Part shown: positions 32,129 through 44,468 of the stretch, in pieces | Numbering within the stretch: position 1 is the stretch's first letter | Layout: every line of letters begins with the position of its first letter | From: Turritopsis dohrnii | Taxonomy: Eukaryota; Cnidaria; Hydrozoa; Anthoathecata; Oceaniidae | NCBI GenBank assembly: GCA_027922465.2 | Contig: BQMF02000103.1 | Span: 1-64,000, forward strand | Length of the DNA stretch: 64,000 nt | Direction of reading: 5' to 3' | The notes under the pieces: model-generated | What the model was told of the DNA's origin: nothing | Database searches by the model: none | Seen by the model: the letters and a program-made list of their open reading frames with translations, nothing else | Translations under genes and position numbers: made by a program

Positions 32129-34027
32129 AGTTTCTGACTTAATTTTAATCTCCTCCCACGAACTGAACTGCCTTACTTGTCCTAAAAATAAGAGTACACA
32201 AGAGAGGGACCAGCGCAGACGGTTGCTATTTTACTATGAGGTCTGTATCGAAGTTGGTTATCCACATTGCTCTTCACATGCTTCTTTCAATATGGTAGCT
32301 TCCTTTACTTGAGTCATGTCAACATAGGTAGTGAATGTTCACGCTTCTTCTTTGCGCAAAAACATAAAGAAAAGATGAAAAAAAAAGGAAAGAAAAATAA
32401 AAGATTTTAGAAACTACAAGTAATTAGGCCATAAATAGTGCATTTTTAAATATTTTTACATCTTCATTTTGTTGCATGTTTGTCTTGGTATCTTGTCGTT
32501 CCTCCAAAAGCATTCAGAAAAAATAAACAAATATGACTTTCTTATAGGACCTAGTCTATTTCCGAAAAGTATTTCTCTAGATTACTAATTCTTAAACAAT
32601 GCTTTACACAAGCTTTCGACCACATACAACATGGGTACATTACTTTGAAAGATTAGGACATGAGTGGTGATGTAGATCCTACACAGACGATAATTAGATT
32701 TTTGTTTATCTGTGCCACCTAATTTGTCTCAATAAACATAAGACATGAAAAATAATCCATTCTTTGACACGAGGTAACTCAAATCATAACGACAGAGAGC
32801 AGAAAAATATGTTGAGCATGATATACATCACAAAATTTCCTCCGTGAACTTTTTTAACGAAGTTTGAGGAACTTATCATAAGAGAAAAAATAGGAAAAAA
32901 GCACTTTCAGTGAATTGTTTTGTTTTTCCTAATAAAATTATGGCTTGACAAGAGGATTTAATGAAAAAAAAGGGTTTGATTTATTTTTATTTTACTGGAA
33001 GTTCCATAAATAAGAACAAAATTAGGCTGAAATCTGAAACTGTGTTCTTAAAGCTAAGAACGAAATAAGAATTCAGGCTCAAAAAGGCTAAAAAAATAAG
33101 AACAGCCTCGGGTCAGATTTTACTGGTCATTATAAAAAACAGAGCGTGTAGTTTTTAAAAGATGGATTTAGTTAAATATACAGAAAAACAAACGAAAAGC
33201 AGGTGGTATTTATTAAGATCATGGCACCAAAGAAACTTATAGTAAAAACAGCATGATGGAAACACTCCCGTATCAATGAAGTACGGTTGTTAAGGCTGAA
33301 TGGGCAAAATGATTTTTGATTGACCGACTCAATCTTATTTATGGTTGTTCAAATCATTTGAACTACTGAGCGAATGAAAAAGCTGTTCACTCAGTCGCTT
33401 GACCAAACCAAATGAACTGGAAACCGGCTTTTACGGAAACGTAGAAACTGTGCTTACTCATCCATTTCCAAAACTTTTCGATGGTAATTATTCCTATTTC
33501 TTTCAAATTTATGATTATATAAAATGTGTCGCGTTTAAAATGACAAATAATGGTAAAGAAAAGAAAATAGTGGTAAAATGATTGAGTAATGTGGATTTTT
33601 CGTTTTGTTCATAAGTTTCCTTTTACACTTCAAATATTCTTTATGCGTGCAACTAATTTCCTTTCATTTTTTGTTAACAAAAAATTATTTTTAAACGTAC
33701 AAACAACAGTATTTCACAACAAGCACTTTAATTTTCAAGGCAGATCAACATTATTCAATCAATTAATGAATAATTCCCCACATACACTGATTATTGGAGT
33801 CAAATTTTTTGCGAAAAAGTCTCTGGGGGATGCATTTTCCAGCGTTCTAGAGGAGTCACTAAAACATGTATGCTTTAATTTCCTAATTCCATCTCAAAAC
33901 AGAATTTATTCATATCCTGGCTTATGCCCTGGTAAGTTATCTGGACTTTGATTAATTTAGCCGGACAGTTAGAAAAGTATTATCTTCAAACAAGGTACTT
34001 TAAAGATTTCAAATAAAATTCACTTAC
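32129..34027. other. Non-coding region
   Basis: No gene is supported. Frames at 33399-33581 and 33589-33951 are Phe/Asn-rich with no recognised domain. No TIR pair or tandem array was found. Confidence 0.35.
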
Positions 34028-34111
34028 TTAACTCGGAATGATCTTCAGGAAAAGGATCTTCCTTCTTTTTCTTTAACTTACAGGATGATCCGTCACTAGT
34101 GGATGCCATTC
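34028..34111 (-). other. Candidate coding exon A (84 bp, phase 1 on both sides)
   Basis: A TTTCTATCATAG acceptor precedes it and GTAAGTG follows it. The frame encodes MASTSDGSSCKLKKKKED then PFPEDHSEL. Length is 3n with phase-1 boundaries at both ends, and its DGSSCK..K..ED pattern resembles the candidate exon at 15172-15252. The parent gene is unknown. Confidence 0.35.
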
Positions 34112-36079
34112 CTATGATAGAAAAATTAAACAAAGGAAAAGCATGCTTTCTAAGGTTATAATTATGTATGCTTTCAGATAACTTTTTCCTTTTGATTTCT
34201 TACTTATACTACTTGTTTCTGAAAGTTGAAATCATTTTAGGGTGGACTTAGTCTTCAATAAAAACCTTTCTTGTTCAATAAACACAAAAATTTTAATGCC
34301 ACTATATTGGTTCCTCTAATCCTATAATTGGCACGCTCAGATACAAAGTTTGATAATAGACTGCTTAAATTATCACTTCAGTCTCAACAATTTACGAAAC
34401 AATGATTCAATGACAAGGTCTAGAATGGAAGGGCAGTGTCCAGCGGAAGGGAAAAGGGCACATTATGAACATCCAAAGGGCACTTTTTTTAGGAAAAGGA
34501 CAACCTGAGCTTTATTTTGGTGGGTTAAACCTGTGACCCCCTATACAAGAGTTTTAAAGTTTTTAAAGCGAAATAAATTTAAAAAAAACCAACAAAACAT
34601 AGAGGGCAGTGTCCGATTAACGGATGCTCTTTCGGCCTAGATAAGACCCTGAATGATGTTACATGGTGACAAATTTAGAACTTCTTAAGGTCGAACCAGT
34701 GATTCCAGGCCAGGTGAGGAAAATTTAGGGTACAGTGCAGGTCACAACATGCCATAATAACCAGGCGTGCTATTTAATACTATCGCACTCCTAGTTAGAC
34801 TCCTTAAGAGTAAACAATGACGAAAGACATGTCACAATCTTCTGCAGGTCATGTTATAGCTCGCACTGGATAATTTAAGGCAGGTTCCTGCTGGGCAACA
34901 AAGCTTGTTGCCCAAAGTGATGAAAATTTGTCGCCCAAAATTCATTGACAATGTTCATCGCTTATGTGTTCCCACCTAACAGATATGAAAGATGTAAGGA
35001 GGAAAATGCTTCTTTACTATTTATTATTTTGAAAATATGACCAGTTATGTCAAGAGCTTCCTCAACAGCTTTCCAAGCATTAATAACTTGGTATTTTTCT
35101 TTGTTCCACCTTATCATAAAGACAAGGATATTTCTGAATTTTTACAGTCATTCACCTTTTTTCAAGTCAAAACCCATTTGTCTACTTTCAAAATTTTTCT
35201 CAAGTTGTGTTTTACTTTCATACCTTGTAGAAGCACATGAAAAAACAGCAAATAACAAAGGTTTATCTGAGAAATTTAAATATCCACTATTTAAAATATC
35301 ATGTTCTCATTATGCTCATCCCCAGTGATAGGGGAACAGGGGGACCAGCCACCATTGCTAAGGTAATTTTGAAATAACGCAAGAATATCAAAATGTAAGT
35401 AGAGACTTGTAGGAATTGTTTTCATGTAATTCTATGAAACTAAAAAGCATCTTAGTTTCCAACTCCCCTTTTTTAACTTTTAATGGGGAAAAAATAAAAA
35501 ACTTTAAATTCAGACATGTGATGATAATTGGTCTAAAGGCTGTGCAGACAAACACTTGCAATTTACTGTTTGGGTGTGTGCAAAGGATTCATTCTGTTGC
35601 ATTATCACAGAAAATAGATTTACATAAAGACTACGAGCTCATTCACTTCATTAGAGGTTTCTGCCTAGGTTGCTTCATTACATCTATAAAATAAAAACTA
35701 GAACTAGAACTAGAACTATGCATGCAATGATAAAAAGCAAGTTGTGATTCAACTATGCAAACTGTTCCAATTATTCATAACTATAAAATAAAATATTGAT
35801 ATTCATAACTATAAAATACTAACTAGAAAAGTATGTGGTTGCAGAAGTCGCAACTATTCACTGATTATTTAACATGTGCGTGACAGATTTTTTTTCAACT
35901 GTTAATTGTAAATGAATTTTAGTTGAAATATAGATTTTACAAAAGGAAAGATATCACAGTGCCACAGTGCCGCGCCGCCGATGTGTACAGACGTACTCTG
36001 AGAGTGAAGCTTAGCAACTACGCGCCTATATTTTAAACATGACACAAACACGAGCGCAACAACGAAATAATTCTAGCCA
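34112..36079. other. Non-coding region with decayed repeats
   Basis: 34860-35490 includes a stretch (AGGGGGACCAGCCACCATTGC ... AAAAAGCATCTTAGTTTCC) resembling 15640-15830 of the hAT MITE at 15297, so a diverged relative probably lies here. A (CTAGAA)n run is at about 35697-35717. No gene is supported. Confidence 0.35.
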
Positions 36080-37301
36080 AATGGATCAAGTTCTAAATAA
36101 TTTTTGTCTCTCCTTTCCTACACAAAGTTTCTTTGGAAAATAAACTTGTTATCTTGCTAGGTGATTTTAATATCAATCTACTCAACTCTGAATCTGACAC
36201 TACCATTTCCTCTTTTCCTGATGTCTTGGGCTCTTACTTGATTATTCCCAAAATTACTCTTCCCACTACGATCTGCCCTGGTTCAGAAACTTTGATTGAT
36301 AACATTTTCATCTCTGATTACTGTTGGAAATCTGGTAATATTTTGTCCAGTATCTCTGATCATCTTTCTCAATTCATCACCCTAGACTCGTCTGAATCTA
36401 ATAAATCTTCATCATCATCCTATAATTTTAAAGACTGGAAGAAATTCAACCATGAGGATTTTATTTTAGATTTTCTATCAATCGACTGGAAAAGCAGACT
36501 GAAACTTGAAGCTGGTGATGTTGACTTTTCCTTTAATACTTTCTTTGCAATCATTGATGCTCTTGTTGACAAACATGTTCCACAAGTCAAGTTGACTAAG
36601 AAACAAACTAATAACTCTCGCAAACCCTGGATCACTGGCGGCTTAATAAAATCTATGAATAAACGTGACAAACTCCTTCAACTATATATCAAGACAAAAA
36701 ATCCTGATGTTAAGTCTCAATATCACGAACAATACAAAACTTATCGAAATCATATTGTAGCCCTATGTAAGCAAAGCAAAATTAATCACTTCAGTCAGTA
36801 CTTTCAAACTAATTCAAACAACATTCGTAAAATTTGGGCTGGTGTTAGAGATCTAATCCAATGCAAATCTAAATCCACTGCTTCTATCTCTCTATCTGTT
36901 AATAACACCATTATTTCTGATCCTTTTCTTGTATCACAATCTTTTAACAATTACTTTTCCTCTATAGCAGATACTATTAGATCCAAAGTTGGATTCACGC
37001 CTCACAATTTCAAACATCTCAGTAACCCTATCAATCACTCTGTGTTTCTACGTCCTGTTACTCATCAGGAAATTTTATCCCAAATAAGTCAATTAAAATT
37101 CAGTAAATCCTCTGGCCCTAATAGTATCCCGCTACAGATCTTACACCTTTTGCCTCAAGACATTTCTCACATACTTTCTGATCTTTTTAATCTGTCTATA
37201 TCTTCCGGTAATTTCCATCCATTCTGAAAATCTCCAATGCCATCCCTGTCTTTAAAAATAAAGGTTCTCCTCTTATTCCCTCTAACTACCGCCCAATATC
37301 T

Positions 37302-37946
37302 TTGCTCTCTAACATTGAAAAAATTTTCGAAAAATTAATTTACTCTCGTCTTATAAACTTTCTTGACAAACACAAAGTCATTTACAAACGCCAATATGGT
37401 TTCCGGAAAAATCATTCTACAACTCACGCTCTATTAACTATCATTGAGCGTATTCGCCAGTCCCTTGACTCTGGTCAATTTGCTTGTGGAGTTTTTGTTG
37501 ATTTACAAAAAGCATTTGACACTGTGGATCATAATATACTTTTATCCAAACTTAAGCACTATGGAATCAGAGGCATTGCCAACCAATGGTTTCAGTCTTA
37601 TTTATCCAGTAGATTTCAATCTGTTACTGTTTCTAACATATCTTCCAAACCTGCGCTAATCAAACATGGTGTTCCTCAAGGATCTGTGCTTGGCCCTCTC
37701 CTTTTTGTAATATACATAAATGACCTACATAGGTCACTGATCTTTTCAGAAGCTCATCACTTTGCTGATGACACAAACCTAATCAGCTTTAGTAATTCTT
37801 TGAATTCACTCACTAAACAACTAAACCTAGACTTACGTAAACTCTCATATTGGCTAATGCCAATAAGATTGTTCTTAACCAAAACAAAACTGAATTCATT
37901 CTTTTTAGATCCCCAGGCAAACCTAATCCTACTCTCTTTAGACTAA
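37302..37946 (+). pseudogene. Reverse-transcriptase core of the non-LTR element
   Basis: Residues include the conserved GFRKNHST, VFVDLQKAFDTV (first catalytic Asp), GVPQGSVLGPLLF and FADD (second and third Asp). The frame ends early at 37946 because of a frameshift near 37850; the true continuation is in the frame 37850-38032 (NANKIVLNQNKTEFILF ... SIKYLGI). Confidence 0.82.
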
Positions 37947-38779
37947 AACTTCATGGCAGATGGTTGTACCCAAGTCATTCTATCAAATACCTTGGAATAT
38001 TCCTTGACCAAATTCTATCCTGGAATAAATAAATTTCGAGTCTCTGCATCAAATTGCGCAAAGCCAATGGGGCACTTTGTAAACTTCGTCATTTTGTTTG
38101 TCAGTCGGTTTTGAGGTCAATCTATTTTGCAATTTTTGACTCTCACTTGAGATACGGTTGTCAAGTATGGGATCTCATCAAAACGTTTAACAATAACAGA
38201 GTTTTTATTTTACAAAAGAAGGCTGTTCGTATAATCACCTTTTCAAATTTTAGATCTCCCTCAATTCCCATCTTTCATGATCTTAATATCCTCCCTATCT
38301 TCTCCCTTGTTAAGGTTCTCAACAACACATTTGTCTATTTATTTAAATTCAAACCTCCCTGACAAAATCTTTCAAGTTTTTAAATTCTCACCTGCCTCCA
38401 CCTCTCATGAACACAACACACGTTTCAGTAGCTCTGGAGGGTTATCAATTCCTAGCATCAAAACTAATGTATTTGGCAAAAATTCCCTAACATTCCAGGC
38501 AATCAAATTTTGGAATCAACTTCAATCATCTCATCCTGATATAATTCTTCAAAATTTAGCTTTTAATACTCTTAGAAAACTATCAATCACTCTGTCACTG
38601 CAATAGCTCACCTGTTTAGTTTGTTTGTTTTGTTTAGTTTTTGTTGTTGTTTTTTGTTCTTGATTTTTGTGTGTGTTTTATAATCTGGTATGTCTCTTTC
38701 TCTATCCTTTTTTTGTCTAGAAACTGTTTAGTTTCTTAGTTTCTTTCTTTTGTAACTGTTGATAAACAAGTTGAGTCCT

Positions 38780-38830
38780 CTCTATATATTTTTTTTTATT
38801 TATTTATTTATTTATTTTTTTTTTTTACAG
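38780..38830 (+). repeat. (ATTT)n / poly-T low-complexity tract
   Basis: T-rich tract with tandem ATTT units within the 3' UTR of the non-LTR element. Confidence 0.7.
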
Positions 38831-38959
38831 GTGGCCTCCCCCTCGATTAGCTTGTCTATTGGTGTGGTCTCCTTCCATGTTTATATTGTATATGATCTAA
38901 TATATATATTGTCTATTATCTGGTAAATAAATGATTACTTACTTACTTACTTACTTACA

Positions 38960-40413
38960 GTATCTATTTGTGTAAGCAAAGGCTTTGAACGGCCACACTA
39001 GTTTAATTCTAGCTTTTCCTTATTTTTCTTTATTTCTTTCCCTTTTTTTATGTAACACATTACACAATAATGCTTGCCCTTTAAATTTAGAATTTAATTC
39101 AAGGAGTTTTTAGAATTAAGGTGTGAGTAAGGGGAAAAATCATTGGTGAAACTATTTTTTCAGGAAGTGGCTGAGAATTCTGTTTATTTTCCAAAAACAT
39201 TGTTATAGATGCTAATAATTATTTGTGTATACATAAAAGATCATGAAAAAATTTCAAAGCAGAAGGAGTAAAAAGTGAACACATTTACAGAAACAGCGTG
39301 TTTCATTAATTCTAAGAATCGTATTATGCTGAAACTAATTTGTAAAGAAAAATAATTACTGCAGATGAGTTAATTGTTCTCGAGCACATGGTCCTTTCAT
39401 GCTACAACTTTAGTGAGCTCTATCATCCTGTAAGTATTATTTTGAACGCAGGAATCCCTTTAAACAATGATTTTCTTACCTGCGTTTTTTGTTGCATCCC
39501 CTTCTCACATCACCAACGCGATCTTCAAAGTTATAGAAACTAAAATACAATAAAAAAAAATCAGGGTCTTTTTCACTCCAGATAATCTCAGTTTAACATC
39601 AGCATAAATTTCTTTTTAGCGAGTTTCACTTTCTGGTGTCGTGTCAATAAAATTGAGAAATTCATCGGCAAATTCTCTTTCAGTTGTGAACCTTTTCCAA
39701 TATGACATCCCTCCCATATAGAAGAAAAGAATATAGTATATCTGCAATACCTTTCTTTGCCTTGAATCTTTTTCTCCGTATATCCGACAACAGATTCCAA
39801 AAGATCTATGATATCTGTACCATACAAAAGTGTTTTAAAAGTGTCGAAAAATAACAAAAATTAAATTTTCAATAATACAACTTTCTCTTTCCACTGCGTC
39901 TCTTTCCGCGAGGTCGAAAGAAACTTCCAACTTCAGAAGAGAAACTCGCCCATCACGTGATGTGATTTTGATTGGTAGATAAAAATAAGTACGAACGTCA
40001 GAAAACAATACATTGTGTATAAAGGATGGATTTTCACGGGGGCTTAGGAAAGTTGTGGAAACGGCTTTTTAACATTCACTGTTTGTCTAATCACCAATAA
40101 AATATAAAAGTTTGTCAAATGACAGCCTTGAAGCCAAACATTTCAGAGAGATTTATTTGAAAAACTTGAAAACATGATTTTTACGAATTGAGTTTTAATC
40201 ATAACAATACTCCCTGGTTAGAATTCTATTGTCTGCATATTTGATACGCACGATTTTTCATGTGATCTAAGTATACGTTTATTGAAAATCAAAATTCTTT
40301 TGTTTTCTTCCAAGAAAAGTGGGAAACATTTGCTGTTGGCGCATGTTTGAGAATTTTTCCCTAACCTCCGTTTGACGATCATATAAAGGTTATAGAAAAA
40401 CTTGTATAACTTG
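38960..40413. other. Mostly non-coding; one weak exon candidate
   Basis: 39480-39539 (minus) is open between TATTTTAG and a strong donor (GCAG|GTAAGA), encoding FYNFEDRVGDVRRGC then NKKR, 60 bp and phase 2 at both ends. Just upstream on the same strand, about 39610-39745 is open after a TTGCAG and encodes YMGGMSYWKRFTTEREF followed by ADEFLNFIDTTPESETR and a stop. The two do not join in a way I could confirm. A palindromic CACGTG E-box lies at 39955-39960. Confidence 0.25.
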
Positions 40414-41079
40414 TACACGTTTTTTTTTTATAAGAAACCAGTTTATAAGAAACGTACATGTAGAATCTCGAAAAATTAAGAAACTTTTAGAACTACATTA
40501 CATGACTATTTTTTCAAATAAGAAACTTTTTCACACATATTTATATTTCTTTTTCCGTGGCAAAAGCTGTAAGCCATCATCGTTTATCTAAAAGAAGTCA
40601 TTACATTGCAGAGAAAAAAATTGATTCGAACGCAAAATTCGAATCATAGCGTAAACAAAAGGAGTGAAATCAGAAGTTTTTTAAAAATGAAGAAGCAAGC
40701 AACACTGTTCAAATTTGGTATAACCAAAAATATTGAACATCGCGGAGAAAAAGTTCCAGTCTCTGGTCCATCGTTTGCTGAAGAAAAGACGGGTATTTAT
40801 TCGTGCGTTTGTCAGAAATACTTTAAAACAAAAGCTGGTTTGACAATGCATCAAGCTTGGTGCAAAAAGGTAGTTTCTGTAGAAAATAAACCGACTTAAA
40901 ACCTGTAGTATTTTCCAACACAACAAACCAAATTGAGAAAGAGGTTAATTATTTTATAAAAAATAATTAGAAACTGAATAAGAAACTTTTGGAACTAAAA
41001 ACACCAACATTTTTACCAAAATTAAGAAACTTTTAGAACTAGCCCCTTCACCTAGTTTCTTATATAAAAAAAACGTGTA
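40414..41079 (+). mobile_element. TIR element with TACACGTTTTTT ends carrying a small zinc-finger-like frame
   Basis: The left end TACACGTTTTTTTTTATAAG (40414) is mirrored by a right end finishing TATAAAAAAAACGTGTA (41079), and AAGAAAC words follow on both sides. The phrase AAGAAACTTTTAGAACTA occurs in direct orientation near both ends (40484 and 41026), with variants near 40515 and 40981. Superfamily is unknown; TA or TATA flank is ambiguous. Confidence 0.6.
40606..40899 (+). CDS. Small zinc-finger-like protein inside a TIR element
   Basis: The frame could start at the ATG at 40687 (MKKQATLFKFGITKN), giving about 70 residues. It contains YSCVCQKYFKTKAGLTMHQ followed by AWC, which resembles a C2H2 finger with an unusual C-x-C and a Cys in place of the last His. 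I recognise the general style (an N-terminal LFxFG motif, then a single finger) from transposon-associated proteins, but cannot name the family. It may be one exon of a longer transposase or the only product of a non-autonomous element. Confidence 0.42.
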   Translation: MQRKKLIRTQNSNHSVNKRSEIRSFLKMKKQATLFKFGITKNIEHRGEKVPVSGPSFAEEKTGIYSCVCQKYFKTKAGLTMHQAWCKKVVSVENKPT

Positions 41080-41462
41080 TATACACCAACAACATTCCTG
41101 TTTTATTGGCTCGAGTGGTCCTTGAAATCCTGTCATTATCACACGATGTCCAGCCCACGCAAATGAAAATGTATAAAGCTGCTTTTACACAACAGCTAAT
41201 TTTTGTTTTATAAGCATAAACATTGAGTACATTTTGCGTAGTGATAAAGTTTGCAATAATCTAATTTGGATCAAATTTGGTATTAACACAAAATATGGAA
41301 GAGAAACCCTCTAATTTGATTCTCGAGATGCAAAGTAACCCGTTAAACAATAACTAACATCAAAGATACATATTAAAGACAGGCTTGGATTTGAAACATG
41401 AAGCTTTTACAATTAAATGACTAAAAAAAGAAAAAAAGGTTCAAAAAAGGTTCAAAAATTTC
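41080..41462. other. Non-coding spacer
   Basis: AT-rich sequence between two DNA elements, no feature recognised. Confidence 0.35.
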
Positions 41463-41530
41463 AACCTCGAACCCAGGGTTTCTTGCCTTTTCGATATACG
41501 GATGGTGGCGAAGTTGCAAGTTCGAGGTTG
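41463..41530. repeat. Miniature foldback repeat (CCTCGAACCCAGGG type), copy 1
   Basis: AACCTCGAACCCAGGGTTTC at the left and GCAAGTTCGAGGTT at the right form an imperfect inverted repeat of about 70 bp. Related palindromes are at 51802-51872 and 51948-52014; a half copy (CCCTGGGTTTGAGGTTG) lies near 42907. Confidence 0.6.
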
Positions 41531-41571
41531 CAAAAATTCTTTAATGTTTCACCAAATACTCTTTATTCTTA

Positions 41572-42263
41572 AGGCCATTTTCCACTAAGCGGAATTGACC
41601 GCGCAATGTCGCACGGACAGCATTTGCGCATGCGCTCTTCTGAGATATTATGATTTTCAGGCGGACATCCAGCGATGTGCAGTGCGCATTTGAAGTTGAA
41701 GTTCTTCCAACTTCATTTGAGCGGTTTGGAATGCTGACCAATAATATTTTCGGAATTTTGCTGACAAATGCGGATTTATATAAGTAAACATGGCATAGAC
41801 GTGGTGGAAGAAGAACATGGGAGAACTATAACTTCGCTTCCCTTGTTTCTTTGGCTTCCAATCCTGAGATATCTAATCTAATATCTAATCCAGCAACATA
41901 GCAGGTATAAATAAATATGCTATATATGTTTAATATTTTAATTGTTATGTGTTGTGAGAAATGTCAAAGCTACTGTTTAATTATAGTAGCAGGTAATAAA
42001 GAAACACCAAAGGCTCTTGTTTCCAATAAACAATTTTGAAGAAATAATCCAATGTATATATTTTTTTTGTATGAAAAACATTTCACTACTGTACACAAAC
42101 AAATATAGTTACTCTTCAGTTCTGACCTTTCGTTTTGTTCGCGCGCGGACATTTCCTCTTAGTGGAAATACACTCTGCGTGCGCCTATAAACCAATCAGA
42201 ACGCATGCGCAAATACCATCGCGCGATTCCGTGCGGACGATTCCGCTTAGTGGAAAATGGCCT
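41572..42263. mobile_element. PIF/Harbinger-like MITE
   Basis: AGGCCATTTTCCACTAAGCG (41572) is mirrored by a right end finishing CTTAGTGGAAAATGGCCT (42263). TTA flanks both sides (41569-41571, 42264-42266), the TWA target typical of PIF/Harbinger. GCGCATGCGC-type words recur near each end. 692 bp, no transposase. Confidence 0.75.
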
Positions 42264-43591
42264 TTAGATAGAGAAACTTTGTACAATTTTCAAATCTCTG
42301 GGAAGCTGGATTTCCACTAGAATTTTTTTTCATAATGAAGCGACATGAGTTGTCGCATAAAATGTTCTAAAATGCGAAAGCGGTGATTTGTTGACCCTAA
42401 TTTGTTCGTACCCAAACAGAAAGAAAATAGGATCAAATCCCACGCCCTTTATGCTCAAGCTTGTTGGTGCTTTGACATTTTTGCAAAACTGACATTGTCA
42501 CAGTTACTTGTAAATGGTCATGGTAAACACATGGCGATTTTCGTTCTATATATCACATTAGTCTACTGTTATCATAGATTTGCAACAAAAAAAAATAATT
42601 TGTTTTTAAACTTTACGTTAGTTAGATTTTTAGTTTCAACAGGTCATTCATTTATACCAGTATTTTGTATATATGTATATACCCACTTAAGAAATGTAAA
42701 AACCTGTATAAATATTAAATTGATAATAATAATAATTTTTGTATTGACTGTCGGCTGCCGTGTAATGTCGAACTAGTATGGGACCGGGGAAAAGTCCAGA
42801 TAATGAGAGTTCGGCTTACCAAGAGTAGTATGAAATATTTTCTCATGTCAAGTACTCTTATAATCGACGAATACAATCATAAATTTTAAAGTTTGCATAA
42901 GCAAAAACCCTGGGTTTGAGGTTGCAAGAGCTAGTTGACTTAGTTGGGAAGTCAAAAACTAAAACGCTTGGGGCGGAGTTAGTCCCCCTCTTTCATAAAA
43001 AGTTTAATCACAGAATCATAAACGCAAAGTGGTACCATGCAAAGCTTGAAACACTGATCAGAAAAATACATAGGGTCACATGTTAATGAGATTTTGCACA
43101 TCAAAAATTTCACTGACTTCAGCATTTGATGTCATGGTCTTAAAAGTCCCAAAACTTTGCGACAACCTTACAAAACGTAGAGAGGCTAAACACACGTTCT
43201 TGGTACCTACTGACGTAGCAATCTTATATTTTTGTTTATAAATTTAATCGTATATCCACACATTTAGATGGCTTTTCCACAATATTAAGAGTTTATCGCC
43301 ACATACCATCGGTTAGTTCTCATAGTATGGTTACTACACATTCAATGTGTTGGGATAACTTAAGTTTTGCCTCTTATATACAACATTGAACTTTTTGATA
43401 AAACCAGGGATACGTCAAAGTGAAACTTCTCTGTGACATACCCCTGATAAAACTGATCATTTTTCTTTGTCCCATGATGGTCTGTATTTTGTCGGAGAAT
43501 AAGAAGTAATCAGACGTTTAAGCATCATCATAATTGCAAAACAAACAAACAATTTTCACAATTTCCATTGTCTATTAATCCTTTTTCTACC
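42264..43591. other. Non-coding region with a decayed Helitron-like stretch
   Basis: Around 42950-43230 weak traces of the Helitron family are visible (AAAGTGGTACCATGCAAAGC, AAATACATAGGGTCACATG, TGATGTCATGG), but no termini. An (AAT)n run is near 42722-42735. No gene is supported. Confidence 0.3.
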
Positions 43592-44468
43592 ATGAAGAAC
43601 TTTCTGTATGCTGGCATTGTAACATCATTCTTTCTTTCACTAAATAACGTTGAAAAGAGTAAGGGTTTTTATAAATAGGATTTTTCATATGCAAAGCAAT
43701 CTACCTCGCAATGAGTTTGCGTTTTCAACCTTTTTAAGATTTCCATGGAATGGATAATCTTATTCATTTCGGCGGCGTATCTATTTCTCTATCTATCTAT
43801 CTATCAGGGTAATGCTCTAGCCTGTGATTTTCATATCTCCGCTGTGATGATAATGTAAAATGTTGACAGGCTAAAGCTGAACCGAAAGCATGTAAAAACA
43901 ATATGGTGGCGCGTGGAAGGTCGTGCTTGTGTTTTGTGCTTGGTACTTTTATCTGGAAATGTTGGAAAAGTTTACGTACAGATCATTTCATAATTAAAGA
44001 ACTGCATGTGACTTGTAAAGAGACAGGACTATCGTTTGTATAACAAAATATACGTGATTTACAGTCGAATTTTGAGAATTTTATATACAGGTTGTTGATA
44101 ATAATAACAAGAGAAGGAATATCATAACATTGATATTATACTGTGTATGAAGACTCATTTATCTGATGCCGAATCTCAAGATTTGTATTTAATCGATGGT
44201 TATGAATTGTATACATTGACATATGAAACAAATAAATTGGGAAGACAAGATATTGAATGAAAATATCATGGATTAAGATATTTTCACAAAAGAGAATTCC
44301 CATCCTAGTCTTCTTACATGCTGCATGTATTGCTTGGCTGACAACAAAATATCTGTCAAAAGCCTTCAATAATGATTTTAATTATGTTGTGCAGTCTTTG
44401 AAAAAAGAAACGATGTAATCTTGAAGAGAGTTTGTGTCGGTACCTATGATGATCCAGACATTATTTAA
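43592..44468 (+). CDS. Candidate two-exon small secreted peptide
   Basis: Exon 1 (43592-43658) starts at ATG and encodes MKNFLYAGIVTSFFLSLNN then VEK, a plausible signal peptide, ending at A|GTAAGG (phase 1). A possible terminal exon (44395-44468) follows an ATGTTGTGCAG acceptor; joined in phase it encodes IFEKRNDVILKRVCV then GTYDDPDII and a stop. The product would be about 46 residues with two KR dibasic sites, the style of a peptide precursor. Evidence is only splice consensus, frame and hydrophobicity; a chance match is quite possible. A (CTAT)n microsatellite lies in the intron at about 43788-43804. Confidence 0.28.

Larger units (their letters stand above)
36080..38959 (+). mobile_element. 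Non-LTR retrotransposon, 5' truncated and frameshifted, (TTAC)n tail
   Basis: The 3' part of the endonuclease (LLGDFNINLLNS ... DNIFISD ... SDHLSQF) is followed by a linker, then the reverse transcriptase in pieces: SNYRPISLLSNIEKIFE, GVFVDLQKAFDTVDH, GVPQGSVLGPLLFVIYINDL and HHFADDTNL (a FADD active-site box). After a frameshift come SIKYLGIFLDQILSW, DSHLRYGCQVWD and a C-terminal FGKNSLTFQAIKFWNQL. Breaks lie near 37226, 37850, 38030 and 38330. The tail at about 38920-38959 is (TTAC)n. This is a jockey/CR1-type element related to the one at 17906-18765. Confidence 0.85.

Noticed and set aside
43800..43850. Internal exon after the (CTAT)n acceptor between the two secreted-peptide exons
   Set aside because: In the phase required by the first exon it meets a TAA immediately.
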